NCBI GenBank assembly: GCA_900113385.1 | Contig: FOPE01000012.1 | Span: 1-64,000 of the forward strand | DNA: 64,000 bases | Source: Lachnospiraceae bacterium C7 | GTDB taxonomy: Bacteria; Bacillota; Clostridia; Lachnospirales; Lachnospiraceae | Direction of reading: 5' to 3' | In this document: positions 8,940 through 17,450 of the stretch, piece by piece | Layout: every line of letters begins with the position of its first letter | Position numbering within the stretch: the first letter of the stretch is position 1 | Position numbers and translations under genes: made by a program | The notes under the pieces: generated by a model | The model's input: the letters and a program-made list of their open reading frames with translations, nothing else | Told to the model about the DNA's origin: nothing | Database searches by the model: none

Positions 8940-9356
8940 ATGGCAGCAAAGACAGATGCAGAGGTTATTATAGACGGAAAAGTTTATACATTAAGTGGTT
9001 ACGAAGAAGAAGAATATTTACAAAAAGTTGCAAATTATATTAATAATAAGATAAGTGAATTTGATAGCAATGATGAAATGAGAAAGCTTCAAGGACAAAT
9101 GCGTTCAACACTTATTGAATTAAACATTGCAGATGATTATTTTAAAGTGAAGGATCAAATGAAAAAGCTTGAAAATGACGTTGAAGAAAAAGACAAGGAA
9201 ATGTATAATCTTAAACACGAAATAGTCACAAAGCAGTGTGATATTGAAAAAGCTGAGAAAGTTATTGAAAAATTAAGAGCAGAAAATAAGGAATTGTTAC
9301 TTAACAAAGCTAGATTAGAAAAAGCTTTAGAGGAACAACTCTTAGATTGCGAATAG
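8940..9356 (+). CDS. zapA: Cell division protein ZapA
   Basis: ZapA cross-links FtsZ filaments at mid-cell. The N-terminal ZapA globular domain (V-I-I-D-G-K-V-Y-T-L-S-G, then E-E-E-Y-L-Q-K-V-A-N-Y-I-N) is followed from about residue 65 by a long coiled coil rich in Glu/Lys heptads. At 138 residues it is longer than B. subtilis ZapA (85) because of the extended coiled coil, as is common in clostridia. TAGGAGG precedes the ATG. The position between ruvB and the U32 peptidase gene is conserved in Lachnospiraceae. Confidence 0.92.
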   Translation: MAAKTDAEVIIDGKVYTLSGYEEEEYLQKVANYINNKISEFDSNDEMRKLQGQMRSTLIELNIADDYFKVKDQMKKLENDVEEKDKEMYNLKHEIVTKQCDIEKAEKVIEKLRAENKELLLNKARLEKALEEQLLDCE

Positions 9357-9366
9357 CGTTGAGTTT

Positions 9367-9397
9367 AAAAAGGGGGACAATTTTTTGCCTCCCTTTT
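9367..9397 (+). terminator. Hairpin after zapA, possible weak terminator or attenuator
   Basis: AAAAGGGGG pairs with the CCTCCCTTTT segment (one G-T pair), with an ACAATTTTTTG loop. The 3' side is followed by GGTTAAATT rather than a pure T run, so termination may be partial, letting the operon continue into the U32 gene. Confidence 0.45.
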
Positions 9398-9440
9398 GGT
9401 TAAATTGCAATATAGCATTAAGATTGGAGATATTTAAGTA

Positions 9441-11672
9441 ATGAACAAAGAAATAATGGAACTTCTTGCACCAGCAGGGTCATTAGAAATTTTTAAAGCG
9501 GTTATTAGAGCTGGAGCAGATGCAGTTTATGTAGGTGGAAGTGCATTTGGTGCTAGAGCATATGCCAATAATTTTAATCAGGAAGAGATGTTTGAAGCAT
9601 TAGATTATGCCCATTTGCGTGGGAAAAAAGTATATATGACAGTAAATACTTTAATGAAAAACCAAGAAATTAAAGATAAGTTATATGATTTTTTAGTACC
9701 ATATTATGAGCATGGATTAGATGCAGTTATTGTACAGGATTTTGGTGCTGTGACATTTTTACGTAAACATTTTCCAAATTTACATGTTCATGCAAGTACA
9801 CAAACTACTATTGCTGGCGTGGAAGGTGCTAGATTGATGAAAAACCTAGGTGCCACACGAATTGTAACAGCTAGAGAGATGAATTTGCAAGAAATCAAGA
9901 AAATTCATGATGAGGTAGGAGTAGAAATCGAAACATTTGCTCATGGTGCATTGTGCTATTGTTATTCTGGACAGTGTTTATTTAGTAGTATGTTAGGTGG
10001 ACGAAGTGGAAACAGAGGACGATGTGCACAACCTTGTAGATTAGGCTATTCTGTTTTAGATAAAAATAAAGAACAGTACATGAAAGAGAAGTTTGTACTT
10101 AGTCCTAAAGATCAAGCTTTAATAGAATATTTACCTAAGATGATTGAAGCAGGCGTTTTTTCGTTAAAAATAGAAGGTAGAATGAAACAAGCTAATTATG
10201 CAGCAGGAGTTGTTTCAATTTATCGTAAATATTTAGATAAAGCCATTGAATTATATGAAAATAATAAGATGGATCAATATAAGGTAAGTCAAAAAGATAT
10301 GCAAAAATTATTAGATTTAGGTAACAGATGTGGATTTACAGACGGTTATCTACGTGAGCATAACGGTAAAGATATGATTACCTTTGCTAAGCCTAATCAT
10401 GAAAAGACAAATGATGCTTTGCAGACACAAATTACAGAGACATATGTTAATACTAAAGATTATCTTCCAATTACAGGTAAAGCATATTTTAGATGTGGCA
10501 AAGAAGCAACTTTAATAGTAAAATGTGGGAAACATACAATAAAAGTGCTTGGTCAAGTTGTAGATGTAGCAAAAAATAAACCACAAACTTATGAAGATAT
10601 AGATAAACGTTTGAAAAAAACAAAAGAATCATCGTTTGAGTTTAAAAATTTAGAGATTGAAATGGATGATAATATTTTCATGCCAAACGGTGCGTTGAAC
10701 AAATTACGAAGAGATGCGTTAGAGCAGCTTGAGAAGGAAATTTTAGAGAATAATTATCGTGATTTAAAAGCAGACCAGCAAAAGGCAGCAGAAAAACAAG
10801 AAAGCAATCAAAAAATCAGTTTTAGTACTTCAAGAAATAGAACAAAAGAAGCAGAAATTGTATGTGCTATTGAAGATAGAAATATGTTGAATGATGTTTT
10901 GAAATATGAATTTGTTTCTGATGTTTATTTAGATAGCACTTGTTACGAGAGAAAAAACTTAGATAAACAGCTAAAGGAAGATGTTCAAAAAATAGTTAAA
11001 GCTAATAAAAAAGCATACTTTATTTTGCCAGCTATTTATAGAAAATCTACTTCAGAATTTTATCACTCTAAAAAAGATGTGTTTGAAGAAATTAATTTAA
11101 CTGGTTTTGTGATTAAAAACTTTGAAGAGTTAGAATTGTTTAAAGACTCTGATAAGAAAGTTGTGTTAGATCATAATATGTACACATATAATGATATAGC
11201 CGAAGAAAGTTATTTGAATTTAGGGGCAGACATGGTTACAGTTCCATTAGAATTAAATCATAATGAAATTAGACACAGAAAAAATTCTAACTCAGAAATG
11301 ATTGTATATGGTTATTATCCACTTATGACTTCAGCTCAGTGTGTTCATAAAAATACATATAAGTGTGATAAAAAGAAAACTGTCACATATTTAAATGATA
11401 GATATAATAAATTATTCCCAGTTAAGAATCAGTGTGAAGAATGCTATAATGTTATATATAATTCATTGCCTACTTGTTTGTTTGAACAAATTGAAGAGTT
11501 AAAGAAAATGGATTTACACAGATTTAGAGTTAATTTTACAATAGAATCAAACAAGCAAATGAATAATATTTTAAGTACATTAGGAATGTTTTTAGAAGGG
11601 AAAGTTAGTAAAGTTCAAAAAGAATACTTAAGCGATTTTACTAAAGGACATTATAAAAGGGGAGTTGAATAA
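9441..11672 (+). CDS. U32 family peptidase, RlhA-like with DUF3656 region
   Basis: A 743-residue U32 protein. The N-terminal TIM-barrel part begins L-L-A-P-A-G-S-L-E-x-F-K-A, and the PROSITE-type U32 signature is at about residues 163-180 (E-T-F-A-H-G-A-L-C-Y-C-Y-S-G-Q-C), followed by the cysteine pair in N-R-G-R-C-A-Q-P-C-R. The E. coli relative RlhA hydroxylates C2501 of 23S rRNA, and other U32 proteins also act on RNA or ubiquinone, so true protease activity is doubtful. A DUF3656-type middle region and a Cys-containing C-terminal barrel (C-x-x-C-Y-N near 670) follow. It sits 3 bp before the SEDS gene and is probably co-transcribed with it. Confidence 0.88.
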   Translation: MNKEIMELLAPAGSLEIFKAVIRAGADAVYVGGSAFGARAYANNFNQEEMFEALDYAHLRGKKVYMTVNTLMKNQEIKDKLYDFLVPYYEHGLDAVIVQDFGAVTFLRKHFPNLHVHASTQTTIAGVEGARLMKNLGATRIVTAREMNLQEIKKIHDEVGVEIETFAHGALCYCYSGQCLFSSMLGGRSGNRGRCAQPCRLGYSVLDKNKEQYMKEKFVLSPKDQALIEYLPKMIEAGVFSLKIEGRMKQANYAAGVVSIYRKYLDKAIELYENNKMDQYKVSQKDMQKLLDLGNRCGFTDGYLREHNGKDMITFAKPNHEKTNDALQTQITETYVNTKDYLPITGKAYFRCGKEATLIVKCGKHTIKVLGQVVDVAKNKPQTYEDIDKRLKKTKESSFEFKNLEIEMDDNIFMPNGALNKLRRDALEQLEKEILENNYRDLKADQQKAAEKQESNQKISFSTSRNRTKEAEIVCAIEDRNMLNDVLKYEFVSDVYLDSTCYERKNLDKQLKEDVQKIVKANKKAYFILPAIYRKSTSEFYHSKKDVFEEINLTGFVIKNFEELELFKDSDKKVVLDHNMYTYNDIAEESYLNLGADMVTVPLELNHNEIRHRKNSNSEMIVYGYYPLMTSAQCVHKNTYKCDKKKTVTYLNDRYNKLFPVKNQCEECYNVIYNSLPTCLFEQIEELKKMDLHRFRVNFTIESNKQMNNILSTLGMFLEGKVSKVQKEYLSDFTKGHYKRGVE

Positions 11673-11674
11673 GA

Positions 11675-13615
11675 ATGGTACATTTGATTGTACAGGCATC
11701 TAAGTATTTGATGATTTTTCTATTTATGATTTATACGTTTGAATGCTTTCATGTATTTAGATTTTCATATGATAGAGAAAAACAACAAATCATATATGCT
11801 AAACAAAGAAAAATAATGTATTTTATACATTTTGATGGCTTTTTAGTATTGTTTTTAAATACTTTTGATGTAAGAGTGTTGGGAATATATATATCACAGG
11901 TTGTTTTGATAGCTGCAATTTATTTGGTTTACCATTTGTTTTATAAGAAAGCATCAGAACTTGTGTTAAATAATATGTGCATGCTCTTGTGCGTGAGTTT
12001 TATAATGATTACTCGTATTTCTGTTGAAAAGGCTATGAAGCAATTTGCAATTTTAGTTTTTTCGACAGTAATATCTTTAGTAATACCACTAATTATTAAA
12101 AAGGAAAGATCATTTAGAAAACTTACATGGTTGTATGTTGCTTTTGGTATTTGTGCATTAGGACTTGTTTTCATTGCAGGAAGTGTTAGTTACGGTGCGA
12201 AATTATCAATATCTGTAGCTGGATTTTCATTTCAAGCATCAGAGTTTGTAAAAATAACTTATGTATTTTTTATAGCTTCGATGTTAGAAAATGATACTTC
12301 GCCTAAAAAGTTAATGTTTACTTCGGGGATAGCAGGGCTTCACGTATTGATTTTAGTAGCTTCGAAGGATTTAGGTAGTGCATTTATTTTCTTTGTGGCA
12401 TATATAATGATGGTATATGTTGCTTCAAAAAATGTATGGTATTTAGTTGGCGGATTTGGAGCAACTTTTGGCGCTTTGTATATTGCGTCGATTTTGTTTA
12501 ATCATGTAAAGCAAAGAATCGTGGCATGGCAAAAGCCATTATCTGTAATTGATCATGAAGGATATCAAATATGTCAGTCGTTATTTGCAATTGGTACTGG
12601 AGGATTATTTGGATTAGGTTTATGTCAAGGTAAACCAGATAAGATTCCTGTAGTTGCTCAAGATTTTATATTTTCAGCAATTTCAGAAGAATTTGGTGGA
12701 ATATTTGCTTTATGTTTGATAATGATTTGCGTTAGTTGTTTTTTTATGTTCTTAAATATTTCAATAGAAATGAAAGATCAATTTTATCAGTTAACAGCAT
12801 TAGGATTAGGTACAACATACGCAATTCAAGTTTTTTTGACAATCGGTGGTGTAACAAAGTTTATACCATCAACAGGAGTGACTTTACCACTTATTAGTTA
12901 TGGTGGTAGTTCATTGCTGTCTACTATGATTATCTTTGGCGTTATTCAAGGCTTATATATCATTCAATACGATCGCCAGTATCCTGAGATGGAAGATGAA
13001 GATGCAGAAGATGCGGAAGCTATGAAAGATATAGAAGATATAGAAGGTGACAACTCTAATAGGTTAAAAGATTTCGATTCAAATGATATGTTATACGAAG
13101 AACCTAGCATGGATCAAAATGAATATTTAGGTGAAATGAGAGATTTTACAAGTAATAATATCATAGATGATGTAGCAAATAACATGGCTAATGAAATAAA
13201 AGATTTCACTAGCGCTAATGTTAAAAATTATTCTTCAGACAAATTAGATACGTTATCTGAAGATGACGTTAAATCTTATATTGGTAACAGCGTTAGGGAT
13301 TTTATTAATGAAGATAACGTCAAGAAAAATAGCCTAGAAAATCATGATAAAAAAGCAAATGAACAGGAAAATTATGATGCAGATTATCTAGATTTTTTAA
13401 ATAGAATTGAAGGCGATGACGATTTAGAAGATTATAGTTTAGACGACTATAGCTCAAACGACTATAGCTCGAATGATAATAACTTAGAAGATTATAGCTT
13501 AAATGACTATAATCCCAAAAATTATAGTTTAAATAATAGTAGTAAAAAAACTCAGACTATAAAAGAAGGAGATGGGCATAGTGGCAAAGAAGAATATGAA
13601 CTCAAGGACTTCTAA
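11675..13615 (+). CDS. FtsW/RodA/SpoVE family (SEDS) glycosyltransferase with long acidic tail
   Basis: SEDS proteins polymerise lipid II into glycan strands together with a cognate class B PBP. The first 430 residues hold about ten membrane helices, the S-A-I-S-E-E-F-G-G segment near residue 338 and T-L-P-L-I-S-Y-G-G-S-S-L-L near 403, matching the conserved extracellular and C-terminal SEDS motifs. From about residue 434 to 646 there is a cytoplasmic, Asp/Asn/Glu-rich, apparently disordered tail. It contains repeated D-F/L-S/T-x-x-N and, near the end, repeated Y-S-x-N-D units. SEDS proteins usually end soon after the last helix, so this tail is unusual. The 3' end overlaps the PBP gene, which should be its partner, as in actinobacterial rodA-pbpA. 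Confidence 0.9.
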   Translation: MVHLIVQASKYLMIFLFMIYTFECFHVFRFSYDREKQQIIYAKQRKIMYFIHFDGFLVLFLNTFDVRVLGIYISQVVLIAAIYLVYHLFYKKASELVLNNMCMLLCVSFIMITRISVEKAMKQFAILVFSTVISLVIPLIIKKERSFRKLTWLYVAFGICALGLVFIAGSVSYGAKLSISVAGFSFQASEFVKITYVFFIASMLENDTSPKKLMFTSGIAGLHVLILVASKDLGSAFIFFVAYIMMVYVASKNVWYLVGGFGATFGALYIASILFNHVKQRIVAWQKPLSVIDHEGYQICQSLFAIGTGGLFGLGLCQGKPDKIPVVAQDFIFSAISEEFGGIFALCLIMICVSCFFMFLNISIEMKDQFYQLTALGLGTTYAIQVFLTIGGVTKFIPSTGVTLPLISYGGSSLLSTMIIFGVIQGLYIIQYDRQYPEMEDEDAEDAEAMKDIEDIEGDNSNRLKDFDSNDMLYEEPSMDQNEYLGEMRDFTSNNIIDDVANNMANEIKDFTSANVKNYSSDKLDTLSEDDVKSYIGNSVRDFINEDNVKKNSLENHDKKANEQENYDADYLDFLNRIEGDDDLEDYSLDDYSSNDYSSNDNNLEDYSLNDYNPKNYSLNNSSKKTQTIKEGDGHSGKEEYELKDF

Positions 13616-15020
13616 TAAAAAAAGTAAAAAAGAATATACAGTTGTTATGTATATTTTCTTCTTTATGTTTCTTGCATTGATGGGATACTTTATGTATTTT
13701 CAGCTTGTATTAAGCAAAACATATGTAAATAGTCCATATAATTCATTACAAAATATTGCAGCAGAAAGAGTAAGACGTGGAGATATAAAATCTTCTGATG
13801 GAAAAGTTTTAGCAACAACTAAAACGAAATCAAATGGGGATGAAACAAGAGAATATCCATATGGAAATTTATTTGCTCATGTAGTAGGGTTCTCATCTCA
13901 TGGAAAGTCTGGTTTAGAAAATAGAACGAATTTTGAATTATTATCTTCTCATGATTTTATATTAAATCAAGTTTTTAATGATTTTACAGAACGAAAAAAT
14001 GATGGAGATAATGTAATCACAACTTTAGATTATAATGTACAAAAAAGTGCTTATGATGCGCTAGGACAATATGATGGTGCGGTTATTGTTATGCAACCTA
14101 AAACAGGAAAGGTGCTTGCCATGGTTTCTAAACCTGATTTTGATCCAAATAAATTATCAGAGCAATGGGATAATCTAAATAGGCAAGGAAGTACTGCATT
14201 ATATAATAGGGCTACTCAAGGAAAATATGCACCAGGTTCAGTTTTTAAAATTCTAACAACATTAGAGTTTATTAATGAAAATAAAGCTACATATGAGACA
14301 TTTTCATACAGATGTACTGGTGGAGTAACTGCCAATGGTCATACGTTGCACGATGCAGGTGGTGAAAAACATGGAGATGTCAATTTGCGTTCTGCTTTTG
14401 CAGAATCGTGCAACTCAGCTTACGGAACTATTGCAAAAGATTTAAATGTAAAAAAGTTTAATGATTTTTGTGACTCAATGTTATTTAATAAAAATTTACC
14501 AATTGATTTTGAATCATCACAAAGTAAATTTAAATTAAATAATACTGACAATGATTATTTGAAAATGGCTACGGGAATTGGTCAAGGTAACACGTTAGTT
14601 TCGCCACTTCATATGTTACTTATTACATCGTCAATAGACAATGATGGGGTTTTAATGAAACCATATTTGGTAGATAAAATTGAAAATGCTCAAGGAACAG
14701 AGATATCAAGCAATTCACCCAAAAAACAGGCTACGCTTTTGACAAAAGAGCAGGCAAATATAATGCAAGATTATATGTCAAGCGTTGTACAAGAGGGAAC
14801 TGCTTCTCGTTTGAAAGGGCAATCGTATCAAGTGTTTGGCAAGACAGGAACTGCGCAAGTATCAGATAGTACAGATAAAACAAATGCTTGGTTTGTTGGT
14901 TATGCCAAAAAAGATGGATACGATGATATTGCAATAGCTGTAGTAGTAGAGGATTCCGGTTACGGAAGTAAATATGCTGTTCCAGCAGCAAAAAAAGTGT
15001 TTGATACTTACTTTAATTAG
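13581..15020 (+). CDS. Class B penicillin-binding protein (peptidoglycan transpeptidase)
   Basis: D,D-transpeptidase that cross-links the glycan made by the preceding SEDS protein. A basic, cytoplasmic N-terminus and one membrane anchor (about residues 20-40) are followed by a short dimerisation region and the transpeptidase domain. The three active-site motifs are present: PGSVFK (SxxK) near residue 220, SCNSAY (SxN) near 277 and KTGTAQ near 421. The 479-residue size matches actinobacterial PbpA. An ATG at 13572 abuts the AGAAGGAG site with no spacing; GTG at 13581 has 9-bp spacing and is the preferred start. The gene overlaps the SEDS gene by 35 bp. Confidence 0.93.
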   Translation: MAKKNMNSRTSNKKSKKEYTVVMYIFFFMFLALMGYFMYFQLVLSKTYVNSPYNSLQNIAAERVRRGDIKSSDGKVLATTKTKSNGDETREYPYGNLFAHVVGFSSHGKSGLENRTNFELLSSHDFILNQVFNDFTERKNDGDNVITTLDYNVQKSAYDALGQYDGAVIVMQPKTGKVLAMVSKPDFDPNKLSEQWDNLNRQGSTALYNRATQGKYAPGSVFKILTTLEFINENKATYETFSYRCTGGVTANGHTLHDAGGEKHGDVNLRSAFAESCNSAYGTIAKDLNVKKFNDFCDSMLFNKNLPIDFESSQSKFKLNNTDNDYLKMATGIGQGNTLVSPLHMLLITSSIDNDGVLMKPYLVDKIENAQGTEISSNSPKKQATLLTKEQANIMQDYMSSVVQEGTASRLKGQSYQVFGKTGTAQVSDSTDKTNAWFVGYAKKDGYDDIAIAVVVEDSGYGSKYAVPAAKKVFDTYFN

Positions 15021-15080
15021 TTTATTGCCGATTAGGAAGAAATAAGTTATACTTTTATAATGTAGGTAGTTATTATTGAT

Positions 15081-15180
15081 TACATATAATATTAATGCAC
15101 AGAATATTAGTTACACAAAATATTAGTTGTACATAATATTGCTTATACGTAATATTAGTTATACATAATATTAATTATAT
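15081..15180. repeat. Imperfect tandem repeat of about 16-18 bp, six units
   Basis: Units resemble ACATAATATTAGTTAT and repeat from 15081 to 15180 with drift between copies. They fill the gap between the PBP gene and the next small gene. No hairpin or ORF accounts for it. Confidence 0.85.
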
Positions 15181-15206
15181 ATGATATAAAATATAGGATG
15201 GAAAAA

Positions 15207-15536
15207 ATGGAGTGGTATAATAAATTGTATATTAGTCCATCGGCAAAGAAAAAATCACGCAGAATCATTTGGAAAATCAAACATAAAGCAGGAACTATTG
15301 GAATATACATAATTGCTATTGCTTCTAACAAACAAAATTTGTTAGATATAATTCCAGCAAATGATGTTATGTTTTTACAATATCCTAGACGAGATGTCTA
15401 TGTTATTGGGATTGCAAAAGGATATAATGAAGCCATAGAGCTTGCAACATCAATAGTTCAAGAAGTGTATGAAAAAACAGGTGGTTTTGATGTTAGAGCT
15501 TTTTTTAGCGATGGTAGTAGGAGAAGAAGCATATGA
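15207..15536 (+). CDS. Unrecognised conserved-looking small basic protein
   Basis: A 109-residue protein that I cannot assign to a family. It begins MEWYNKLYISPSAKKKSRR, a strongly basic N-terminal segment. A predicted alpha/beta body follows (I-G-I-Y-I-I-A-I-A near residue 35, V-M-F-L-Q-Y-P-R-R-D-V-Y-V-I-G-I-A-K-G near 55-73, then a helix E-A-I-E-L-A-T-S-I-V-Q-E-V-Y). It ends in R-R-R-S-I. There is no signal peptide or membrane helix. AGGATGG lies before an ATG at 15207; an ATG at 15198 sits inside that site. The stop overlaps the DUF2953 start (ATGA), so it is coupled to DUF2953 and GerW and may share a sporulation or envelope role (inference). Confidence 0.75.
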   Translation: MEWYNKLYISPSAKKKSRRIIWKIKHKAGTIGIYIIAIASNKQNLLDIIPANDVMFLQYPRRDVYVIGIAKGYNEAIELATSIVQEVYEKTGGFDVRAFFSDGSRRRSI

Positions 15537-16492
15537 TTTTCCTTCAAATATTAAAAATAATAGGGATAATATTATTGATATTAGTTGGGGTAGTATTATT
15601 TGCATTATTAAGTATTTTATTTTATCCGATAAGGTACAAGGCAAATGGAGATGCTCGAATTAATTGCAATAATATTAGCGAAAGTGTATCGACTTCTCAC
15701 ATAGGTGGAATACATGGGAAGTGTAAGTGGCTTTATCATATTTTGGGAATAAGTTTTCAAATAGAAAAAGATGAAAATTTAACTTATAACGTTGAATTAA
15801 GAGTTTTATTCTTTAAAAAAATTATATTTACTAGTGATTTTGAAGAGTCAGATGTAAATACTGAAGAAACTAAGGTTGATTTTGAAGAGTCAGATACAAA
15901 AATCGAAGAATCTTCAAATGAAAAAATAGAATCTTTAAACAAAGAAGTAGAATCTTCAAATAAATCTGAAGTAAGCATTACAAAAAAATCAAAGCCTCAA
16001 AAGAAGAGCTTTTTTGAAAAAAATATCGATAAAATTAGAAAAATCAAGAAGGTTCCAAAATCAATTGCTAGAGGCATTAAGAGTAAAATTAGAAGGCTTA
16101 AAAAAACAAAAGATAATATAGAAGAATTTAAAAGTAAGATAAATGCAATTGTAAAAGATAGAGCATTTAAAGATTCAGTAAAGCACGTAAAAGACGAAAT
16201 ATTTATTTTGATAAAAATATTATCGCCAAAAAAAATAAAAGGATATACAGAGTTTTCATTAGGAGAGCCAGATAAAACTGGTTATGTAACAGGGGCTGTT
16301 TCGATGTTGCCGTTTGCATACCAAGAGGGCTGTGAAATATATCCAGATTTTCAATCGGAGAAGGCATTTTTAAAATCCGATTTTGATGTGAAAGGTTCAA
16401 TACAAGTATATAAATTGTTGTTGATTGCTTTTAGAATATGGCAAGATAAAGAACTTTTGAGATTAATAAATAAAATAAAAAGAATGTTTTAA
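15533..16492 (+). CDS. DUF2953 domain-containing membrane protein (YtfI-like)
   Basis: A 319-residue protein with one N-terminal membrane helix (residues about 5-30, rich in Leu/Ile/Val) and a C-terminal domain with the DUF2953 pattern (K-G-Y-T-E-F-S-L-G-E-P-D-K-T-G near residue 240, then Y-P-D-F). The family pairs with GerW/YtfJ in Bacillus and clostridia, and the same pair is seen here. Between them lies a low-complexity acidic insert (about residues 100-150) with a duplicated D-F-E-E-S-D segment, followed by a Lys-rich helical stretch (residues 155-225). Function unknown; a spore-envelope role is suggested by its partner. Confidence 0.87.
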   Translation: MIFLQILKIIGIILLILVGVVLFALLSILFYPIRYKANGDARINCNNISESVSTSHIGGIHGKCKWLYHILGISFQIEKDENLTYNVELRVLFFKKIIFTSDFEESDVNTEETKVDFEESDTKIEESSNEKIESLNKEVESSNKSEVSITKKSKPQKKSFFEKNIDKIRKIKKVPKSIARGIKSKIRRLKKTKDNIEEFKSKINAIVKDRAFKDSVKHVKDEIFILIKILSPKKIKGYTEFSLGEPDKTGYVTGAVSMLPFAYQEGCEIYPDFQSEKAFLKSDFDVKGSIQVYKLLLIAFRIWQDKELLRLINKIKRMF

Positions 16493-16506
16493 TGGGAGGA
16501 AGAAGG

Positions 16507-16950
16507 ATGTCAGAGAATTCGTTTAATAGTACAGTAGAATCATTATTTAAAGGTATGGATAGTTTTATTTCTACAAAAACAGTTGTAGGAGATGCTATCC
16601 ATATAGGAGACACAATCATTTTACCACTTGTTGATGTGTCTTTTGGAGTGGGAGCAGGAGCTGTATCTAAGAAAGAGGCCGAAAATGCAGGTGGTGCAAT
16701 GGGCGGAAAAATTATGCCTAGTGCAGTTTTAGTTATTCAAAATGGAACTACAAAATTAGTTAATGTAAAAAATCAAGATGGTCTTACAAAAATTTTGGAT
16801 ATGGTTCCAGACTTTGTGAATAAGTTCTCAGCTAAAACAGCTGAGGAAGAATCTAAAGTAGATAATAAAGCAGCTGATTCTGAAAAAAGAGAAAAAGAAA
16901 TAGAAGATGCTGTTTTTAATACTTCAGAGAAATCTGATGAACAAGCGTAG
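16507..16950 (+). CDS. gerW: GerW (YtfJ) family spore germination protein
   Basis: B. subtilis GerW (YtfJ) is a forespore protein needed for efficient germination with some nutrients. The family core is clear: S-T-V-E-S-L-F-K-G-M near the N-terminus, I-I-L-P-L-V-D-V-S-F-G-V-G-A-G near residue 40, and G-G-x-M-G-G-K-I-M-P-S-A-V-L-V-I near 65. An upstream ATG overlaps the previous stop, but GGGAGG at 16494-16499 places the start at 16507 (7-bp spacing, 147 residues). The tail after residue 110 is acidic and Lys-rich. Confidence 0.9.
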   Translation: MSENSFNSTVESLFKGMDSFISTKTVVGDAIHIGDTIILPLVDVSFGVGAGAVSKKEAENAGGAMGGKIMPSAVLVIQNGTTKLVNVKNQDGLTKILDMVPDFVNKFSAKTAEEESKVDNKAADSEKREKEIEDAVFNTSEKSDEQA

Positions 16951-16968
16951 AAAAGTCAGAACAATTAT

Positions 16969-17033
16969 AGATTAAAAAGAGTATTAATAGATCAAAAAGA
17001 ATATTAATTAATATGCATAAAAGAGTATTTATA
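16969..17033. repeat. 20-bp tandem repeat after gerW
   Basis: Two adjacent 20-bp copies (16969-16988 and 16989-17008) differ at two positions; each reads AGAT, then AAAAAGA, then ATTAAT. A third, more diverged copy follows to about 17033, just before the terminator. Confidence 0.8.
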
Positions 17034-17040
17034 AAGTAAA

Positions 17041-17072
17041 AAAACCAACGTATATTTCATACGTTGGTTTTA
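17041..17072. terminator. Bidirectional terminator between gerW and rpmB
   Basis: A 13-bp perfect stem, AAAACCAACGTAT and its complement, closes a five-base loop. T-rich sequence follows on the plus strand (TTTTAATTTTAAT) and seven T residues follow on the minus strand, so it can end both the gerW transcript and rpmB read-through. Confidence 0.88.
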
Positions 17073-17093
17073 ATTTTAATGTTATTAATGTGT

Positions 17094-17118
17094 AAAAAAA
17101 GCAAGCTTAAAAGCTTGC
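17094..17118 (-). terminator. Second rpmB terminator
   Basis: On the minus strand, GCAAGCTT and AAGCTTGC form a perfect 8-bp stem with a two-base TT loop, followed by seven T residues. It lies 73 bp beyond the rpmB stop. Confidence 0.85.
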
Positions 17119-17137
17119 CTATGTCATTACATCCATT

Positions 17138-17172
17138 AAAAAAAGCTGCTAGAAGAAATATCCAACAGCCTT
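17138..17172 (-). terminator. First rpmB terminator
   Basis: On the minus strand, AAGGCTG pairs with CAGCTTT (one G-T pair) across a 17-base loop and is followed by a run of T residues. It starts about 18 bp after the rpmB stop and is the weakest of three consecutive terminators. Confidence 0.65.
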
Positions 17173-17190
17173 CTTCAACCGATACCAATA

Positions 17191-17376
17191 TTAAGCTCTT
17201 TCAACTTTACCAGATCTTAAACAAGAAGTACATACATATAACTTCTTAGGTACTCCGTTCACTTTACAACTTACATGTTTGAGGTTAGATTTCCAAACTC
17301 TATTTGATCTTCTATGAGAATGGCTAACTTGGTTACCATAATGAACACCTTTTTCACAAATTGCACATTTTGCCAT
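17191..17376 (-). CDS. rpmB: 50S ribosomal protein L28
   Basis: A 61-residue large-subunit ribosomal protein. It starts MAKCAICEKG and carries two C-x-x-C pairs (residues 4-7 and about 49-52, VCTSC), so it is the zinc-binding C+ form. The conserved S-H-S-H-R-R-S-N-R motif is at about residues 19-27. A strong AAGGAGGTG site precedes the ATG. It is a single-gene minus-strand unit with its own promoter and three tandem terminators, divergent from the asp23-fakA operon as in B. subtilis. Confidence 0.97.
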   Translation of the reverse strand: MAKCAICEKGVHYGNQVSHSHRRSNRVWKSNLKHVSCKVNGVPKKLYVCTSCLRSGKVERA

Positions 17377-17402
17377 GATATTGCACCTCCTTGCATCTCA
17401 CT

Positions 17403-17439
17403 AAGCTTGTAAAAATATAAAAAATTACAATACAAGCTC
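17403..17439 (-). promoter_or_regulatory. Leader hairpin upstream of rpmB
   Basis: AGCTTGTA and TACAAGCT form an 8-bp stem around a 19-21-base AT-only loop, within the about 70-nt untranslated leader between the rpmB promoter and its ribosome binding site. It could stabilise the mRNA or take part in autogenous control; neither is shown by the sequence. Confidence 0.45.
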
Positions 17440-17450
17440 GCAACAATGAT

